Shown in pieces: positions 1 to 9,696 of a stretch of DNA of 64,000 nucleotides. Under the pieces are notes generated by a model, which did no database searches, was not told the origin of the DNA, and was given only the letters and a program-made list of their open reading frames with translations. Where the stretch lies: assembly GCF_023091865.1 (NCBI RefSeq), contig NZ_JAHXDI010000002.1, positions 372,001 through 436,000 on the forward strand, written 5' to 3'. The translations under genes were made by a program, and so were the position numbers. Position 1 is the stretch's first letter. Each line of letters opens with the position of its first letter. Source of the stretch: Chromohalobacter moromii (lineage in GTDB: Bacteria > Pseudomonadota > Gammaproteobacteria > Pseudomonadales > Halomonadaceae).

Positions 1-1715
1 ACTTCGAGCACACCGACACCGTCCTGGTTTTTGGTCAGAACCCCGGCACCAATCATCCCCGCATGCTCGGTGATTTGCGTCGCGCGGCGGAGCGGGGGGC
101 ACGCATTGTTAGCTTCAATCCGCTCAAGGAACGTGGCCTGGAGCGTTTCGCCGATCCGCAGAACAAGCGCGAGATGCTGACCCAGGGTAGCCATCGCATC
201 TCCTCGCATTACTATCAGCCCAAGATGGGCGGTGATATGGCGGTGGCACGCGGTATCGCCAAAGCCTTGTTCGCGCTCGAGGCCGTAGGGCGCTTCACGC
301 CGGATCGCGACTTCATCGAGTCGCACACCGCCGGCTACGAGCAATGGCGGGCTCGGGTCGAGGCCACGTCGTGGGCGGACATCGAGGACCAGGCCGGCCT
401 GACACGCACGCAGATCGAGGAGGTGGCGGATATCGTCGCCCGTGCCGAGCGCATGATCATTACCTGGGCGATGGGTATTACCCAGCACGAACATTCGGTG
501 GACACCGTGCGCGAGCTGGTCAACTTGCTGCTGCTGGGTGGTCACCTCGGGCGTCCCGGTGCGGGAGCTTGCCCGGTGCGCGGTCATTCCAACGTCCAGG
601 GTGACCGTACAATGGGCATCGACGAGAAGGCGCCCGCGCGGCTGATCGACGCCCTGGAGGCGCGGTATGGTGGAAAAAACGGTGTGACCATGCCGCGCGC
701 GCCAGGGCACAACACCGTGGGCGCCATTCGCGCGCTGGAGCTGGGTGAGGCCGATGTGTTCATTGGGCTGGGCGGCAACTTCACCCGGGCCACGCCGGAC
801 AGTCAGCGCACCGAACGCGCTTTCCGGCGCCTTGGGCTCAATGTGCAGATCAGCACCAAGCTCAATCGTAGCCATCTGATCACCGGTGGTGACGCGTTGA
901 TCCTGCCCTGCCTAGGACGCACCGAGATTGATCGCCAGGGTGAGACGGGCGCGTCGCAGCAGGTCAGCGTCGAGGATTCCATGTCGATGGTACACGGCAG
1001 TGCCGGCATTCAGGCGCCGGCTTCCGAGTGGCTGCGCTCGGAGCCGGCGATCGTGGCGGGGATCGCCGAAGCTACGCTGGCGCGGGTACTGCCGCGTCGA
1101 GGGCTCGACCCGGGCGTGGTCGATTGGGCCGCGATGGTGGCCGATTATGATCGCATTCGCGACGAGATCGAGGCAGTCATTCCCGGTTTCGAGAACTTCA
1201 ATGCGCGCCTGAGACAGGCGGGTGGTTTCTGGTTGGAAAACGCTGCTAGCCAACGCCGCTTCACTACAGCATCCGGTCGAGCTTCGTTCTGTGCCGCACC
1301 GCTGCCCGAAGCGGTGATGCATCAACGCCTGCACGCACACCGCGATGACGGCTGGCTGACACTGCAGACGCTGCGCAGCCACGATCAGTACAACACCACC
1401 GTTTACGGTTACGACGACCGTTACCGAGGTGTCAAGGGGCAGCGGCGGGTGGTGTTCGTCAATCCTGCCGACCTCACGCGACTGGGGCTAGAAAGCGATC
1501 AGTGGGTCGATCTGGTGGGGCTCGATCACGAGGGCGTGCCTCGCCGCGCCCCGGCATTCAGGATCGTCGCCTACGAGACACCCGAGGGGTGCGCCGCCGC
1601 CTACTATCCCGAAACCAATGCCCTGGTGCCGCTGGAAAGCGTCGGTGTGGGGACCGATACACCCACCTCCAAGGCGGTCGCGGTGCGTCTGGAGCCGAGT
1701 CAGCGTATCGCCTGA
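1..1715 (+). CDS. FdhF/YdeP-type molybdopterin oxidoreductase alpha subunit, C-terminal part (5' truncated by window)
   Basis: The reading frame is open from the first bases of the window (frame 3), so the start lies upstream. The protein resembles the YdeP/FdhF branch of the molybdopterin dinucleotide oxidoreductases (TIGR01701-like). Recognisable segments are VLVFGQNPGTNHPRML at the visible N-end, HSNVQGDRTMGID in the middle, and a C-terminal molybdopterin-binding part with RSHDQYNTTVYGYDDRYRG. Family members are cytoplasmic and carry one Fe-S cluster at the N-end, which is outside this window. The substrate is not established for most members; formate is often assumed. A link to the downstream membrane protein is not evident. 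Confidence 0.85.
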   Translation, partial: FEHTDTVLVFGQNPGTNHPRMLGDLRRAAERGARIVSFNPLKERGLERFADPQNKREMLTQGSHRISSHYYQPKMGGDMAVARGIAKALFALEAVGRFTPDRDFIESHTAGYEQWRARVEATSWADIEDQAGLTRTQIEEVADIVARAERMIITWAMGITQHEHSVDTVRELVNLLLLGGHLGRPGAGACPVRGHSNVQGDRTMGIDEKAPARLIDALEARYGGKNGVTMPRAPGHNTVGAIRALELGEADVFIGLGGNFTRATPDSQRTERAFRRLGLNVQISTKLNRSHLITGGDALILPCLGRTEIDRQGETGASQQVSVEDSMSMVHGSAGIQAPASEWLRSEPAIVAGIAEATLARVLPRRGLDPGVVDWAAMVADYDRIRDEIEAVIPGFENFNARLRQAGGFWLENAASQRRFTTASGRASFCAAPLPEAVMHQRLHAHRDDGWLTLQTLRSHDQYNTTVYGYDDRYRGVKGQRRVVFVNPADLTRLGLESDQWVDLVGLDHEGVPRRAPAFRIVAYETPEGCAAAYYPETNALVPLESVGVGTDTPTSKAVAVRLEPSQRIA

Positions 1716-1909
1716 TGCGCTGGCGATCGAACCTTACGACCAAAGTTGAGACGCATGACCGGTGTCGCGGCGCTATGCTGTTAAATATTACATAAGCGTC
1801 GCCACATAAGTTGGTATTACACACAATAGTCGCACGACGCCATTAATGCCCCGCCGATACTCAGGGGGCACGCCGCTCAACTCAACGAGGTCGCCCGGGA
1901 GGTGCCGTC

Positions 1910-2566
1910 ATGGAACTATTCATCCAGACTGCATTGGGGTTTCCTTTTGCCTTCTTTCTCATCTTGCTGGCATTAGTGGCAGTTTACTGGTTGTTGGCCG
2001 GGCTGCGCGTCATCCGCGTCTCGTGTTTCGATCACGACAGCCTGCGTGACGATCATCTTGCCAGTACCTTGATTTCCTTGGGCTTTGCAGGGGTGCCGGC
2101 GTCATTTGCGCTGAGTGCCTTGATCGTCACCGCTACGCCTATCGCGTTCGCTTTAAGTTTGGTACTGCAATGGTTGCCGCTGGGGCTGCTACGTCTGCCA
2201 CTGGGCTTTCTGGCTATCTGGGCGGCGTTCGCGCTGGCGTCGTCGCCGAGCGTTGCTGCCTGTCACGGCTTGGCGCGGCGTTTTCATCATTCGCGTCGGG
2301 CCTCTCCACGCTGGCTTCTGGGCGAAACCGTCGTCGTGCGCCAAGCAAGCGACAGCGAAGGGCGCTGCCAGGCGACGCTGGAAAACGATCCTGACATTAG
2401 CGTGACCCTGCATGGCAAGGGGGCCGGCTGCAACGCTGGCGAGCGCCGCGTGCTGGTCAAGCATGTCGCCCAGCAGGATGTGTACCGCGCGGTGCCCGCC
2501 GAGGAGTATCTGGACGCCCACGCGCGCCTGCGGAAGTTGCATTTACTGCCGCGTCACGATATCTGA
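1910..2566 (+). CDS. Inner-membrane protein with C-terminal soluble domain, possibly YqiJ/NfeD-like
   Basis: This 218-residue protein has hydrophobic segments at about residues 5-35, 55-75 and 80-115, followed by a soluble tail. The tail (about residues 130-200) is rich in beta-forming residues and ends in a pattern like the OB-fold of YqiJ or NfeD proteins. That assignment rests on general resemblance only. The start is an ATG preceded by GGGAGGTGCCGTC. The 194 bases before it contain no gene that I can support. Function is unknown; it could be a membrane-organising protein if the OB-fold reading is right. Confidence 0.6.
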   Translation: MELFIQTALGFPFAFFLILLALVAVYWLLAGLRVIRVSCFDHDSLRDDHLASTLISLGFAGVPASFALSALIVTATPIAFALSLVLQWLPLGLLRLPLGFLAIWAAFALASSPSVAACHGLARRFHHSRRASPRWLLGETVVVRQASDSEGRCQATLENDPDISVTLHGKGAGCNAGERRVLVKHVAQQDVYRAVPAEEYLDAHARLRKLHLLPRHDI

Positions 2567-2798
2567 GCGCTTCACGCCTGCCGCCGCCCTTGCTCGCGGC
2601 GGCGGGCGGGCGCAGAAAAAAACGCCCCTGCTAGCGCGTGACTCGAAAAAAACCGTTGTCGATCACCCCTCCAGACAAAAACTCTCCCACCTTGCGCTGC
2701 TTTATCCTGTAGGCATTGGATGAACGCCATCCGCCACGACCTACCCGGGCCCAATGTTAGTCCATCCAGGCCCGGTTCGTTTTTGGGAGAAGTAACGC

Positions 2799-4268
2799 AT
2801 GAAACTCAACGATCCGCGTCTATTGCGTCAGTACGCTTATATCGACGGTAAATGGACCCATGGCGACGCCGGTCGCGAAGAAGCGGTCGTCGATCCCGCC
2901 ACGGGTGAAGTGCTGGGCCACATTCCCTGGCTCGAGGCTCCGCAGTTGCGGGAGGCGGTGGATGCCGCAGAGGCTGCCTTCGCTCAGTGGCGGGCGTTGC
3001 GTGCCGATGAGCGTGCCGAGCGTCTTCAGGCGTGGTATGACCTGCTGATCGAGCACCGTGAAGATCTGGCGATCATCATGACGCGCGAGCAGGGCAAGCC
3101 GTTGCCCGACTCACGTGGCGAAATCGAATATGGCGCCAGCTTCATTAAATGGTTCGCCGAGGAGGGTAAGCGCACCTTCGGGCAGACCATTCCCAGTCAT
3201 ATCCCCAATGCCGCCCTCGGTTCGCTCAAGGAGCCGGTGGGAGTGGCCGCATTGATTACGCCCTGGAACTTCCCATTGGCGATGATTACGCGCAAGGCCG
3301 GTGCCGCGCTAGCCGCCGGCTGCACGGTCATCGTCAAGCCGGCCGGCGAGACGCCGTTCTCGGCCCTGGCGCTGGCGGAACTCGCCGAACGCGCCGAGAT
3401 TCCTGCCGGGGTCTTCAACGTGGTGCTGGGCGAACCCGCCGAGGTATCCAAGCTGTTGTGCGAAGAGGAACGCGTCAAGGCACTGTCTTTCACCGGCTCC
3501 ACTCGCGTCGGCCGGCTGTTGCTTGAGCAGTCCGCCAATAGCGTCAAGCGCGTCTCACTGGAACTGGGCGGCAATGCGCCGTTCATCGTCGGCCCCGACA
3601 TGGATCCCGCGGAGGCCGCGCGTGCCGCAGTCGCCGCCAAGTTCCAGACCGGTGGGCAAGATTGCCTGGCCGCCAACCGCATCCTGGTGCACGAGTCGAT
3701 CCATGACGAGTTCATCGAGCAGTTCGTTGCTTGCATGGAAACGCTCAAGGTCGGCAATGGCCTGGTGACCAATATCGATATTGGACCGCTGATTCATCAG
3801 CAGGCGGTGGAGAAAGCGTCGAGTATCGTCGATGACGCCATTTCGCGCGGCGCGACGCTGGTGCATGGCGACCAGTCCATGGCGCCGGGGCCCAATTTCT
3901 TCATGCCCACGTTGCTCACTGGTGTAACGCCCTACATGAAAGCCTGGCGCGAGGAGAGCTTCTCGCCGGTGGCGGGGGTCACCGCCTACAAGGATGACGA
4001 TGAGGTCATCAAGCTGGCCAACGATACCGAGTACGGTCTGGCGGCTTATGTCTATACCCACGACATCCGTCGTATCTGGAAGCTCCTGCGTGCTCTGGAG
4101 TACGGCATGGTGGCGATCAACTCGGTGAAGATGACTGGCCCACCGGTACCCTTCGGCGGCGTCAAGCAGTCCGGTCTCGGGCGCGAGGGCGGCACCGCTG
4201 GCATCGAGGAATATCTAGAGACGAAGTTTTATTGTCTGGGGGCCTTGGGTTCCGTTTCCGGGAGCTAG
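2799..4268 (+). CDS. doeC: NAD(P)-dependent semialdehyde dehydrogenase, likely ectoine-degradation DoeC (GabD-like)
   Basis: This 489-residue aldehyde dehydrogenase has the usual marks: TPWNFP near residue 154, FTGSTRVG, the general-base glutamate in ELGGNAPFIV and the catalytic cysteine in GGQDCLAANR. By sequence alone it would be called succinate-semialdehyde dehydrogenase. The neighbours are a class III aminotransferase and EutB/EutC. In Halomonas that set breaks down ectoine through diaminobutyrate to aspartate semialdehyde and aspartate, where DoeC oxidises aspartate semialdehyde. The ATG follows GGGAGAAGTAACGC. The 230 bases upstream hold a GC-rich inverted repeat (about 2580-2605) but no gene. 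Confidence 0.85.
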   Translation: MKLNDPRLLRQYAYIDGKWTHGDAGREEAVVDPATGEVLGHIPWLEAPQLREAVDAAEAAFAQWRALRADERAERLQAWYDLLIEHREDLAIIMTREQGKPLPDSRGEIEYGASFIKWFAEEGKRTFGQTIPSHIPNAALGSLKEPVGVAALITPWNFPLAMITRKAGAALAAGCTVIVKPAGETPFSALALAELAERAEIPAGVFNVVLGEPAEVSKLLCEEERVKALSFTGSTRVGRLLLEQSANSVKRVSLELGGNAPFIVGPDMDPAEAARAAVAAKFQTGGQDCLAANRILVHESIHDEFIEQFVACMETLKVGNGLVTNIDIGPLIHQQAVEKASSIVDDAISRGATLVHGDQSMAPGPNFFMPTLLTGVTPYMKAWREESFSPVAGVTAYKDDDEVIKLANDTEYGLAAYVYTHDIRRIWKLLRALEYGMVAINSVKMTGPPVPFGGVKQSGLGREGGTAGIEEYLETKFYCLGALGSVSGS

Positions 4269-4434
4269 CTGCGCTCGGCCTGACGGCGTTGGGCCCGACA
4301 TCGAACATGCTCATTTACGCCAGTAAACTCCGCTGTTCTCCGTCGGGCCCGCCTGGTCAGGCCGTCGCTCGCAGAGCTCTCTGGTTTTGCGCCGCGCTCC
4401 CTCTGTTTTTTACGATCATTTTTAGGAGCCAGAT

Positions 4435-5841
4435 ATGAGTCAGCACCAAGACCTGGTCGATCGCGATCGCAAGGTCACTTTCCATGCGTCCACGCATCTG
4501 CGCGATTTCGCGCATGGCGATGTGCCGGGGCGCGTGATCAGCGGCGGCCAGGGCATCAATATCGTCGACAAGGACGGTCGCGAGTTCATCGACGGTTTCG
4601 CCGGTCTTTATTGCGTCAATATCGGTTATGGGCGTACCGAAGTCGCCGAGGCGATCTATCGGCAGGCGCTGGAGCTGGCCTATTACCATACCTATGTCGG
4701 CCATTCGAACGAGCCGCAGATCCAGCTTTCAGAGAAGATTCTCGAGCTGGCCGGGCCGGGCATGTCCAAGGTTTACTATGGTATGTCGGGCTCTGATGCC
4801 AACGAGACGCAGCTCAAGATCGTGCGCTATTACAACAACGTCCTTGGACGGCCACAGAAAAAGAAAGTGATCTCGCGGCAGCGCGGGTATCACGGTTCCG
4901 GCATCGCCTCTGGCTCGCTGACCGGTCTCAAGGCGTTTCACGATCATTTCGACCTGCCCATCGACGGCATCCTGCATACCGAAGCGCCGTACTATTATCA
5001 TCGTGGCGCCGAGCAGGAAGGCATGAGCGAGCGCGAGTTTTCCCAGCATTGCGCGGCCAGGCTCGAGGAAATGATCATCGCCGAGGGCCCGGACACCGTG
5101 GCGGCTTTCATCGGCGAGCCTGTGCTGGGCACCGGCGGTATCGTGCCGCCGCCCGAGGGCTATTGGGAAGCGATCCAGGCGGTCCTGGGCAAGTATGACG
5201 TGCTGCTGATCGCCGATGAAGTGGTGTGCGGCTTCGGGCGCATCGGTACCGATTTTGGTAGTCATCACTATGCCATCAAGCCCGACCTGATCACCATCGC
5301 CAAGGGCCTGACCAGCGCCTATCAGCCATTGTCAGGCGTCATCGTCGGCGATCGCGTGTGGCATGTGCTGGAGCAGGGCGCCGGTGAATACGGCCCCATC
5401 GGCCACGGCTGGACCTATTCAGGCCATGCGCTGGGTTGTGCTGCAGGGCTTGCCAACTTGGCCATCATCGAGCGTGAAGGATTGACTGCTAACGCCGCCG
5501 AGACCGGTGCTTATCTGCAGCAGCAAATGCAGCAGACATTCGGCGAGCATCCACTGGTGGGGAACGTGCGTGGTGTAGGCATGCTGGCGGCGCTGGAATT
5601 CTCGCCGGACCCGGCGCGGCGGGCGTTTTTCGATCCCGCGCTCAAGATCGGGCCGCGCGTGAGTGCCGCTGCGTTGAGCGAAAACCTGATCGCACGCGCC
5701 ATGCCGCAAGGTGACATTCTCGGCTTCGCGCCGCCGTTGGTGACGACTCGCGATGAGGTCGATGACATCGTCGCCCGTGCCAAGCGCGCCGTCGATAAGG
5801 TGACCGACGAGCTGTCTCGTTCGGGAGACTTGAAGGCCTGA
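4435..5841 (+). CDS. doeD: Class III PLP-dependent aminotransferase, likely DoeD (diaminobutyrate transaminase)
   Basis: This 468-residue protein is a fold-type I omega-aminotransferase. It shows YGMSGSDANETQLK in the small-domain entrance, ADEVVCGFGRIG with the cofactor-ring aspartate, and the PLP lysine in ITIAKGLTSAYQP. In ectoine catabolism DoeD transfers the amino group of 2,4-diaminobutyrate to yield aspartate semialdehyde, the substrate of the preceding gene. The ATG is preceded by AGGAGCCAGAT. A generic omega-amino acid:pyruvate transaminase is the alternative reading; the neighbourhood favours DoeD. Confidence 0.85.
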   Translation: MSQHQDLVDRDRKVTFHASTHLRDFAHGDVPGRVISGGQGINIVDKDGREFIDGFAGLYCVNIGYGRTEVAEAIYRQALELAYYHTYVGHSNEPQIQLSEKILELAGPGMSKVYYGMSGSDANETQLKIVRYYNNVLGRPQKKKVISRQRGYHGSGIASGSLTGLKAFHDHFDLPIDGILHTEAPYYYHRGAEQEGMSEREFSQHCAARLEEMIIAEGPDTVAAFIGEPVLGTGGIVPPPEGYWEAIQAVLGKYDVLLIADEVVCGFGRIGTDFGSHHYAIKPDLITIAKGLTSAYQPLSGVIVGDRVWHVLEQGAGEYGPIGHGWTYSGHALGCAAGLANLAIIEREGLTANAAETGAYLQQQMQQTFGEHPLVGNVRGVGMLAALEFSPDPARRAFFDPALKIGPRVSAAALSENLIARAMPQGDILGFAPPLVTTRDEVDDIVARAKRAVDKVTDELSRSGDLKA

Positions 5842-5943
5842 GCGCGTCCCGCCATCCTTGCTGTGGAGGCACCAGCTTCCACAGCATCGCCGTTTACCTC
5901 GCCCGCCATCTCGAGAGTGCCCGATATCTCGATGGGAGGCCGT

Positions 5944-6939
5944 ATGTCCGATACCCAGTCCACCATTAATCTCGCCTCGATCTATGCCGCGCGCGCCCGC
6001 CTGCAAGGGCAGGTCGCGCGTACGCCACTGGTGCGTTCGCAAGCCTTGTCACAGCGTTTCGAGGCCGAGGTGTTCCTCAAGCTGGAAAACTGCCAGCCTA
6101 CGGGAGCGTTCAAGTTGCGCGGTGCGACCAACATGATCGCGGCCCTGATCGAACGTGACGGCCGCGACGCCTTGGCGCAAGGCGTGACCACGGCCTCGAC
6201 GGGCAATCATGGGCGCGCCGTCGCTTACGCCGCGTATCAACTGGGGATTCCTGCGGTGATCTGTCTGTCGCGTCTGGTACCCGACAACAAGGCCGCGGCC
6301 ATCGAGGCCTTGGGCGCCGAGGTGCGGCGTGTCGGGGAGAGCCAGGACGACGCCTTCGACGAGGTCGAGCGTCTGGAGGCCTCGGGTATGACGGCGATCC
6401 CGCCTTTCGACGATCCGCTGATCGTGAGTGGGCAGGGGACCATCGGCCTCGAGCTGATGGAGGATCAACCCGCACTCGATCGGGTCCTCGTCGGGCTTTC
6501 CGGCGGCGGTTTGTTGGGCGGCATCGGCGCGGCGGTAAAGGCGATTCGTCCTGCGACGCGGGTGACCGGGATCAGTCTTTCCCAAGGCGCGGCGATGTGG
6601 GAAAGCCTCCAGATCGGGCATCCGGTCAACGTGGCGGAAGTCGAGAGTCTCGGTGACTCGCTGGGTGGCGGCATCGGATTGGACAATCGCTACACTTTCG
6701 CGCTGGTGCGCAAGGTAATGGATGATCATTTCCAGGTTTCGGAACCTGCCATCGCTCGTGCCATGGTCGACTTGCTCAACGCCGAGAAGATGCTGGTCGA
6801 GGGGGCGGCGGCCGTGGGGCTAGCGGCGCTCGACGAACATGACCTCGACATTCGTGGCCAGCGCGTGGCATTGATCGTCTCCGGCAACGGTGTGGCGCTG
6901 GGAACGTTTGACCGCGCCCGGGCATTGGCGGGAGCCTGA
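5944..6939 (+). CDS. eutB: Threonine dehydratase-like hydroxyectoine utilisation protein EutB
   Basis: This 331-residue PLP fold-type II protein carries the cofactor lysine in GAFKLRGATNM, STGNHGRAVAYAA for substrate binding and the phosphate-binding GLSGGGLLGG. Alone it would be called serine/threonine dehydratase. Its pairing with an ornithine-cyclodeaminase-like gene next to doeC and doeD matches the eutBC genes that feed hydroxyectoine into ectoine catabolism. I chose the ATG at 5944 because GGGAGG lies just ahead and homologues begin near MSDTQSTINL. An in-frame start at 5863 would add 27 unconserved residues. Confidence 0.85.
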   Translation: MSDTQSTINLASIYAARARLQGQVARTPLVRSQALSQRFEAEVFLKLENCQPTGAFKLRGATNMIAALIERDGRDALAQGVTTASTGNHGRAVAYAAYQLGIPAVICLSRLVPDNKAAAIEALGAEVRRVGESQDDAFDEVERLEASGMTAIPPFDDPLIVSGQGTIGLELMEDQPALDRVLVGLSGGGLLGGIGAAVKAIRPATRVTGISLSQGAAMWESLQIGHPVNVAEVESLGDSLGGGIGLDNRYTFALVRKVMDDHFQVSEPAIARAMVDLLNAEKMLVEGAAAVGLAALDEHDLDIRGQRVALIVSGNGVALGTFDRARALAGA

Positions 6940-7000
6940 TGCTGCTCCCTACTTATTTACTCCCTCTCTTCATTCTTCTCTCTTCCGTCTGGAGGACGTC

Positions 7001-7960
7001 ATGCAGCTCCATCAACGCGAGGCAATCGAGGCCGCCGTTCAACTGGACACGGAGGCCCTGACCGTTATCGAAGCGGGATTCGCGGCCCTGGGGCGTGGCG
7101 AGGCCGTGCAGCCGCCGATCCTGTCGATGGCCATCGAGGAGGCCAATGGCGAGGTCGATGTCAAGACCGCGCACATTCGCGGTTTCGAGCGCTTCGCCAT
7201 CAAGGTGAGCTCAGGGTTCTTCGACAATCCCAAGCAGGGGTTGCCCAGCCTCAGCGGGCTAATGATGATGTTCTCGGCTCGCACTGGGCTAGTGGATGCC
7301 GTGCTCTTCGACGAAGGCTACCTGACGGCGGTGCGCACGGCGCTCGCGGGAGCGCTTTCCGCCAAGTATCTGGCGCGTGAAAACAGCCGTCGCGTCACGG
7401 TCCTCGGCGCCGGCGAGCAGGCCGAGTTGCAGATCGATGCCCTGCGTCTGGTGCATGACATCGACACCGTCGATGTCTGGGCGCGTCGAGGCGAGGCCGC
7501 CGAGTCCTATGCCGAGCGGTTGCGCCAGCGTGGCCTGACGGTCAACGTTCACGATGATGTCCACGCGGCATGTCGTGAGGCGGACATCATTGTCACCGCG
7601 ACGCCTTCGCAACAGCCAATTCTCGAGGCCGCCGATCTCCCCGAGGGCGTGCATGTCACGGCGATGGGGTCCGACAGCCCGGATAAGCGCGAGCTCGCCG
7701 ACAGCGTGATGACGCGCGCCGATGCCTTCGTCTGCGATACCCGTGCGCAAAGCGAGCGCAACGGTGAGCTCAAGGCCTTCGTCAAATCCGGTGAGGCAGC
7801 GGCCAATGTACCTTTCAAAGTCTTCGAGCTTGGCCAGGTGATCGACCGGGGACTGACGCTACGCCTTTCGGGCGCGGGTATCACCGTGTGCGATCTCACC
7901 GGTACCGGCGTGCAGGACACGGCGATTGCCGATTACGCCCTGAGGCGGTTGGAAGCCTAA
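7001..7960 (+). CDS. eutC: Ornithine cyclodeaminase/mu-crystallin family, ectoine utilisation protein EutC
   Basis: This 319-residue protein has the Rossmann motif VLGAGEQAELQIDAL near residue 130 and the typical ornithine cyclodeaminase/mu-crystallin order of domains. It follows eutB by about 60 bases on the same strand, as in other ectoine-degrading proteobacteria, where EutB and EutC are thought to act in sequence on hydroxyectoine. The start at 7001 is preceded by TCTGGAGGACGTC. An upstream in-frame start at 6890 overlaps the end of eutB and lacks such a site. Biochemical evidence for EutC is limited in the family at large. Confidence 0.85.
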   Translation: MQLHQREAIEAAVQLDTEALTVIEAGFAALGRGEAVQPPILSMAIEEANGEVDVKTAHIRGFERFAIKVSSGFFDNPKQGLPSLSGLMMMFSARTGLVDAVLFDEGYLTAVRTALAGALSAKYLARENSRRVTVLGAGEQAELQIDALRLVHDIDTVDVWARRGEAAESYAERLRQRGLTVNVHDDVHAACREADIIVTATPSQQPILEAADLPEGVHVTAMGSDSPDKRELADSVMTRADAFVCDTRAQSERNGELKAFVKSGEAAANVPFKVFELGQVIDRGLTLRLSGAGITVCDLTGTGVQDTAIADYALRRLEA

Positions 7961-8076
7961 ACAACGCGGTGCTGGCACGAGCTGGCGTGCCACTCAATCG
8001 TCATGGGTCTGCCATGTCGTCGTCATGCCCTCTCGAGATGCTGAGTGGATCATGGACACTCAGTGGAGGGTTGGCG

Positions 8077-9627
8077 ATGCGTTATTCCCGTCGCGATGTA
8101 TTGGGGTGGGGCGTCAAGGCCGGGGTCGCGCTCGGCACGGCGTCGCTGGCACCGTCGATCGTGTTGGCCGAGTCACGGCGTCCCCGCGTGACCTCGGGAG
8201 TGATGAGCGGCGACATGCTGAGTGACCGGGCGATGCTCTGGTCGCGCAGCGATCGTCCCGCGCGGATGCTCGTCGAGCTGGCTGACAATCCCGCGTTTCG
8301 CAGTGCCCGCCAAGTGCGTGGCCCCGAGGTGCTGCCCAGCGATGGCCTGGTCGGCAAGCTGGATGTCGCGGGGCTCGGCGACATCGATACCCTGCATTAC
8401 CGCGTGCGCTTTGCCGCGCTGGATGATCCGCGTGCTCTGAGCGAGCCGGTCGAGGGGCGTCTAAGTCTGCCACCGTCCCAGTCGCGAGACGTGCGCTTCG
8501 TGTGGTCCGGCGATACGGTCGGGCAAGGCTGGGGCATCGACGAATCGCGTGGCGGCATGACGATTTACGACACCATGCGTCGCCAGCGTCCGGATTTCTT
8601 CATCCACTCCGGCGATACCGTCTACGCCGACGGCCCTCTGGAAGAGAGCGTGACGCTCGCCAATGGCGAAACCTGGCGCAACGTGGTCACCCCGGCCAAG
8701 CAGAAAGTGGCGGAAACGCTGGACGAGTATCGTGGCCAGCACAGCTACAACCTGCTTGATGCCAACCTGCGGCGTTTCAATTCCGAAGTGCCCATGCTCG
8801 CGCAATGGGACGACCACGAGACGACCAACAACTGGTACCCCGGCGAGTGGCTCGAGGATGAGCGCTACACGGAAAGGAACGCGTCGCTATTGGCGGCACG
8901 CGGACGTCAGGCCTTTCTCGAGCATACGCCACTGCGCCAGGAACCGACGGCGCCCGGACGTATTCAGCGGCGCTTTGCATATGGTCCCTCGCTTGAAGTC
9001 TTCATGCTCGACATGCGGACCTATCGCGGTGCCAACAGCCGCAACCGCCAGACCGAGAGCACCGCGCAGACTGCCTTTCTGGGGGAGGATCAGTTCGCCT
9101 GGCTGCACCGTTCTCTGAAAGAGTCCACAGCGACATGGAAAGTCATCGCTTCGGACATGCCCATCGGCCTGGTGGTCAGCGATGGCGATGCGTACGAGGC
9201 CATCGCCAATGGTGATTCGGGCGCCCCCTTGGGGCGTGAGCTGGAGATCGCCAGGCTGTTGCGGGCGATCCACGACGACAAGATCAAGAACGTGGTGTGG
9301 CTGACAGCGGATGTTCACTACACGGCCGCGCATCACTATTCGCCTGAGCGCGCCCGTTTCCAGGAGTTCGCGCCTTTCTGGGAATTCGTCAGCGGTCCGC
9401 TGCATGCTGGCACCTTTGGTCCCGGCGCGCTGGACGCGACCTTCGGTCCCGAGGTGGTTTTCCAGAAAGCCCCGCCGGAAGGCGAGTCTAACCTGCCGCC
9501 GTCCCGCGGCTATCAATTCTTCGGCCAGGTCGACCTGGACGGCGACAGCGAAGCGTTGACGGTGAGCCTGATGGATGCCGCCGGCAACACGCTGCATCGC
9601 CAGCAATTGACGCCGCAGACGGCGTAA
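8077..9627 (+). CDS. phoD: PhoD-family alkaline phosphatase, Tat-exported
   Basis: The 516-residue product starts MRYSRRDVLGWGVKAG, a twin-arginine signal with an RR pair followed by a hydrophobic stretch and ALA-like sites, so export to the periplasm folded with its metals is expected. PhoD signatures include HSGDTVYADG, QWDDHETTNNW and the late metal-binding TADVHYTAAHHYSP. PhoD enzymes cleave phosphomonoesters and diesters using Fe3+ and Ca2+. The ATG at 8077 has GGAGGG six bases upstream. The longer frame from 7888 overlaps eutC and its extra residues hide the signal peptide. Confidence 0.88.
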   Translation: MRYSRRDVLGWGVKAGVALGTASLAPSIVLAESRRPRVTSGVMSGDMLSDRAMLWSRSDRPARMLVELADNPAFRSARQVRGPEVLPSDGLVGKLDVAGLGDIDTLHYRVRFAALDDPRALSEPVEGRLSLPPSQSRDVRFVWSGDTVGQGWGIDESRGGMTIYDTMRRQRPDFFIHSGDTVYADGPLEESVTLANGETWRNVVTPAKQKVAETLDEYRGQHSYNLLDANLRRFNSEVPMLAQWDDHETTNNWYPGEWLEDERYTERNASLLAARGRQAFLEHTPLRQEPTAPGRIQRRFAYGPSLEVFMLDMRTYRGANSRNRQTESTAQTAFLGEDQFAWLHRSLKESTATWKVIASDMPIGLVVSDGDAYEAIANGDSGAPLGRELEIARLLRAIHDDKIKNVVWLTADVHYTAAHHYSPERARFQEFAPFWEFVSGPLHAGTFGPGALDATFGPEVVFQKAPPEGESNLPPSRGYQFFGQVDLDGDSEALTVSLMDAAGNTLHRQQLTPQTA

Positions 9628-9696
9628 TACGCTATCGAGGCAAGATGCCCGTATTGCTACGTTCCAGAAATGGTGCCTGAGAATGGCAGGTTGATG

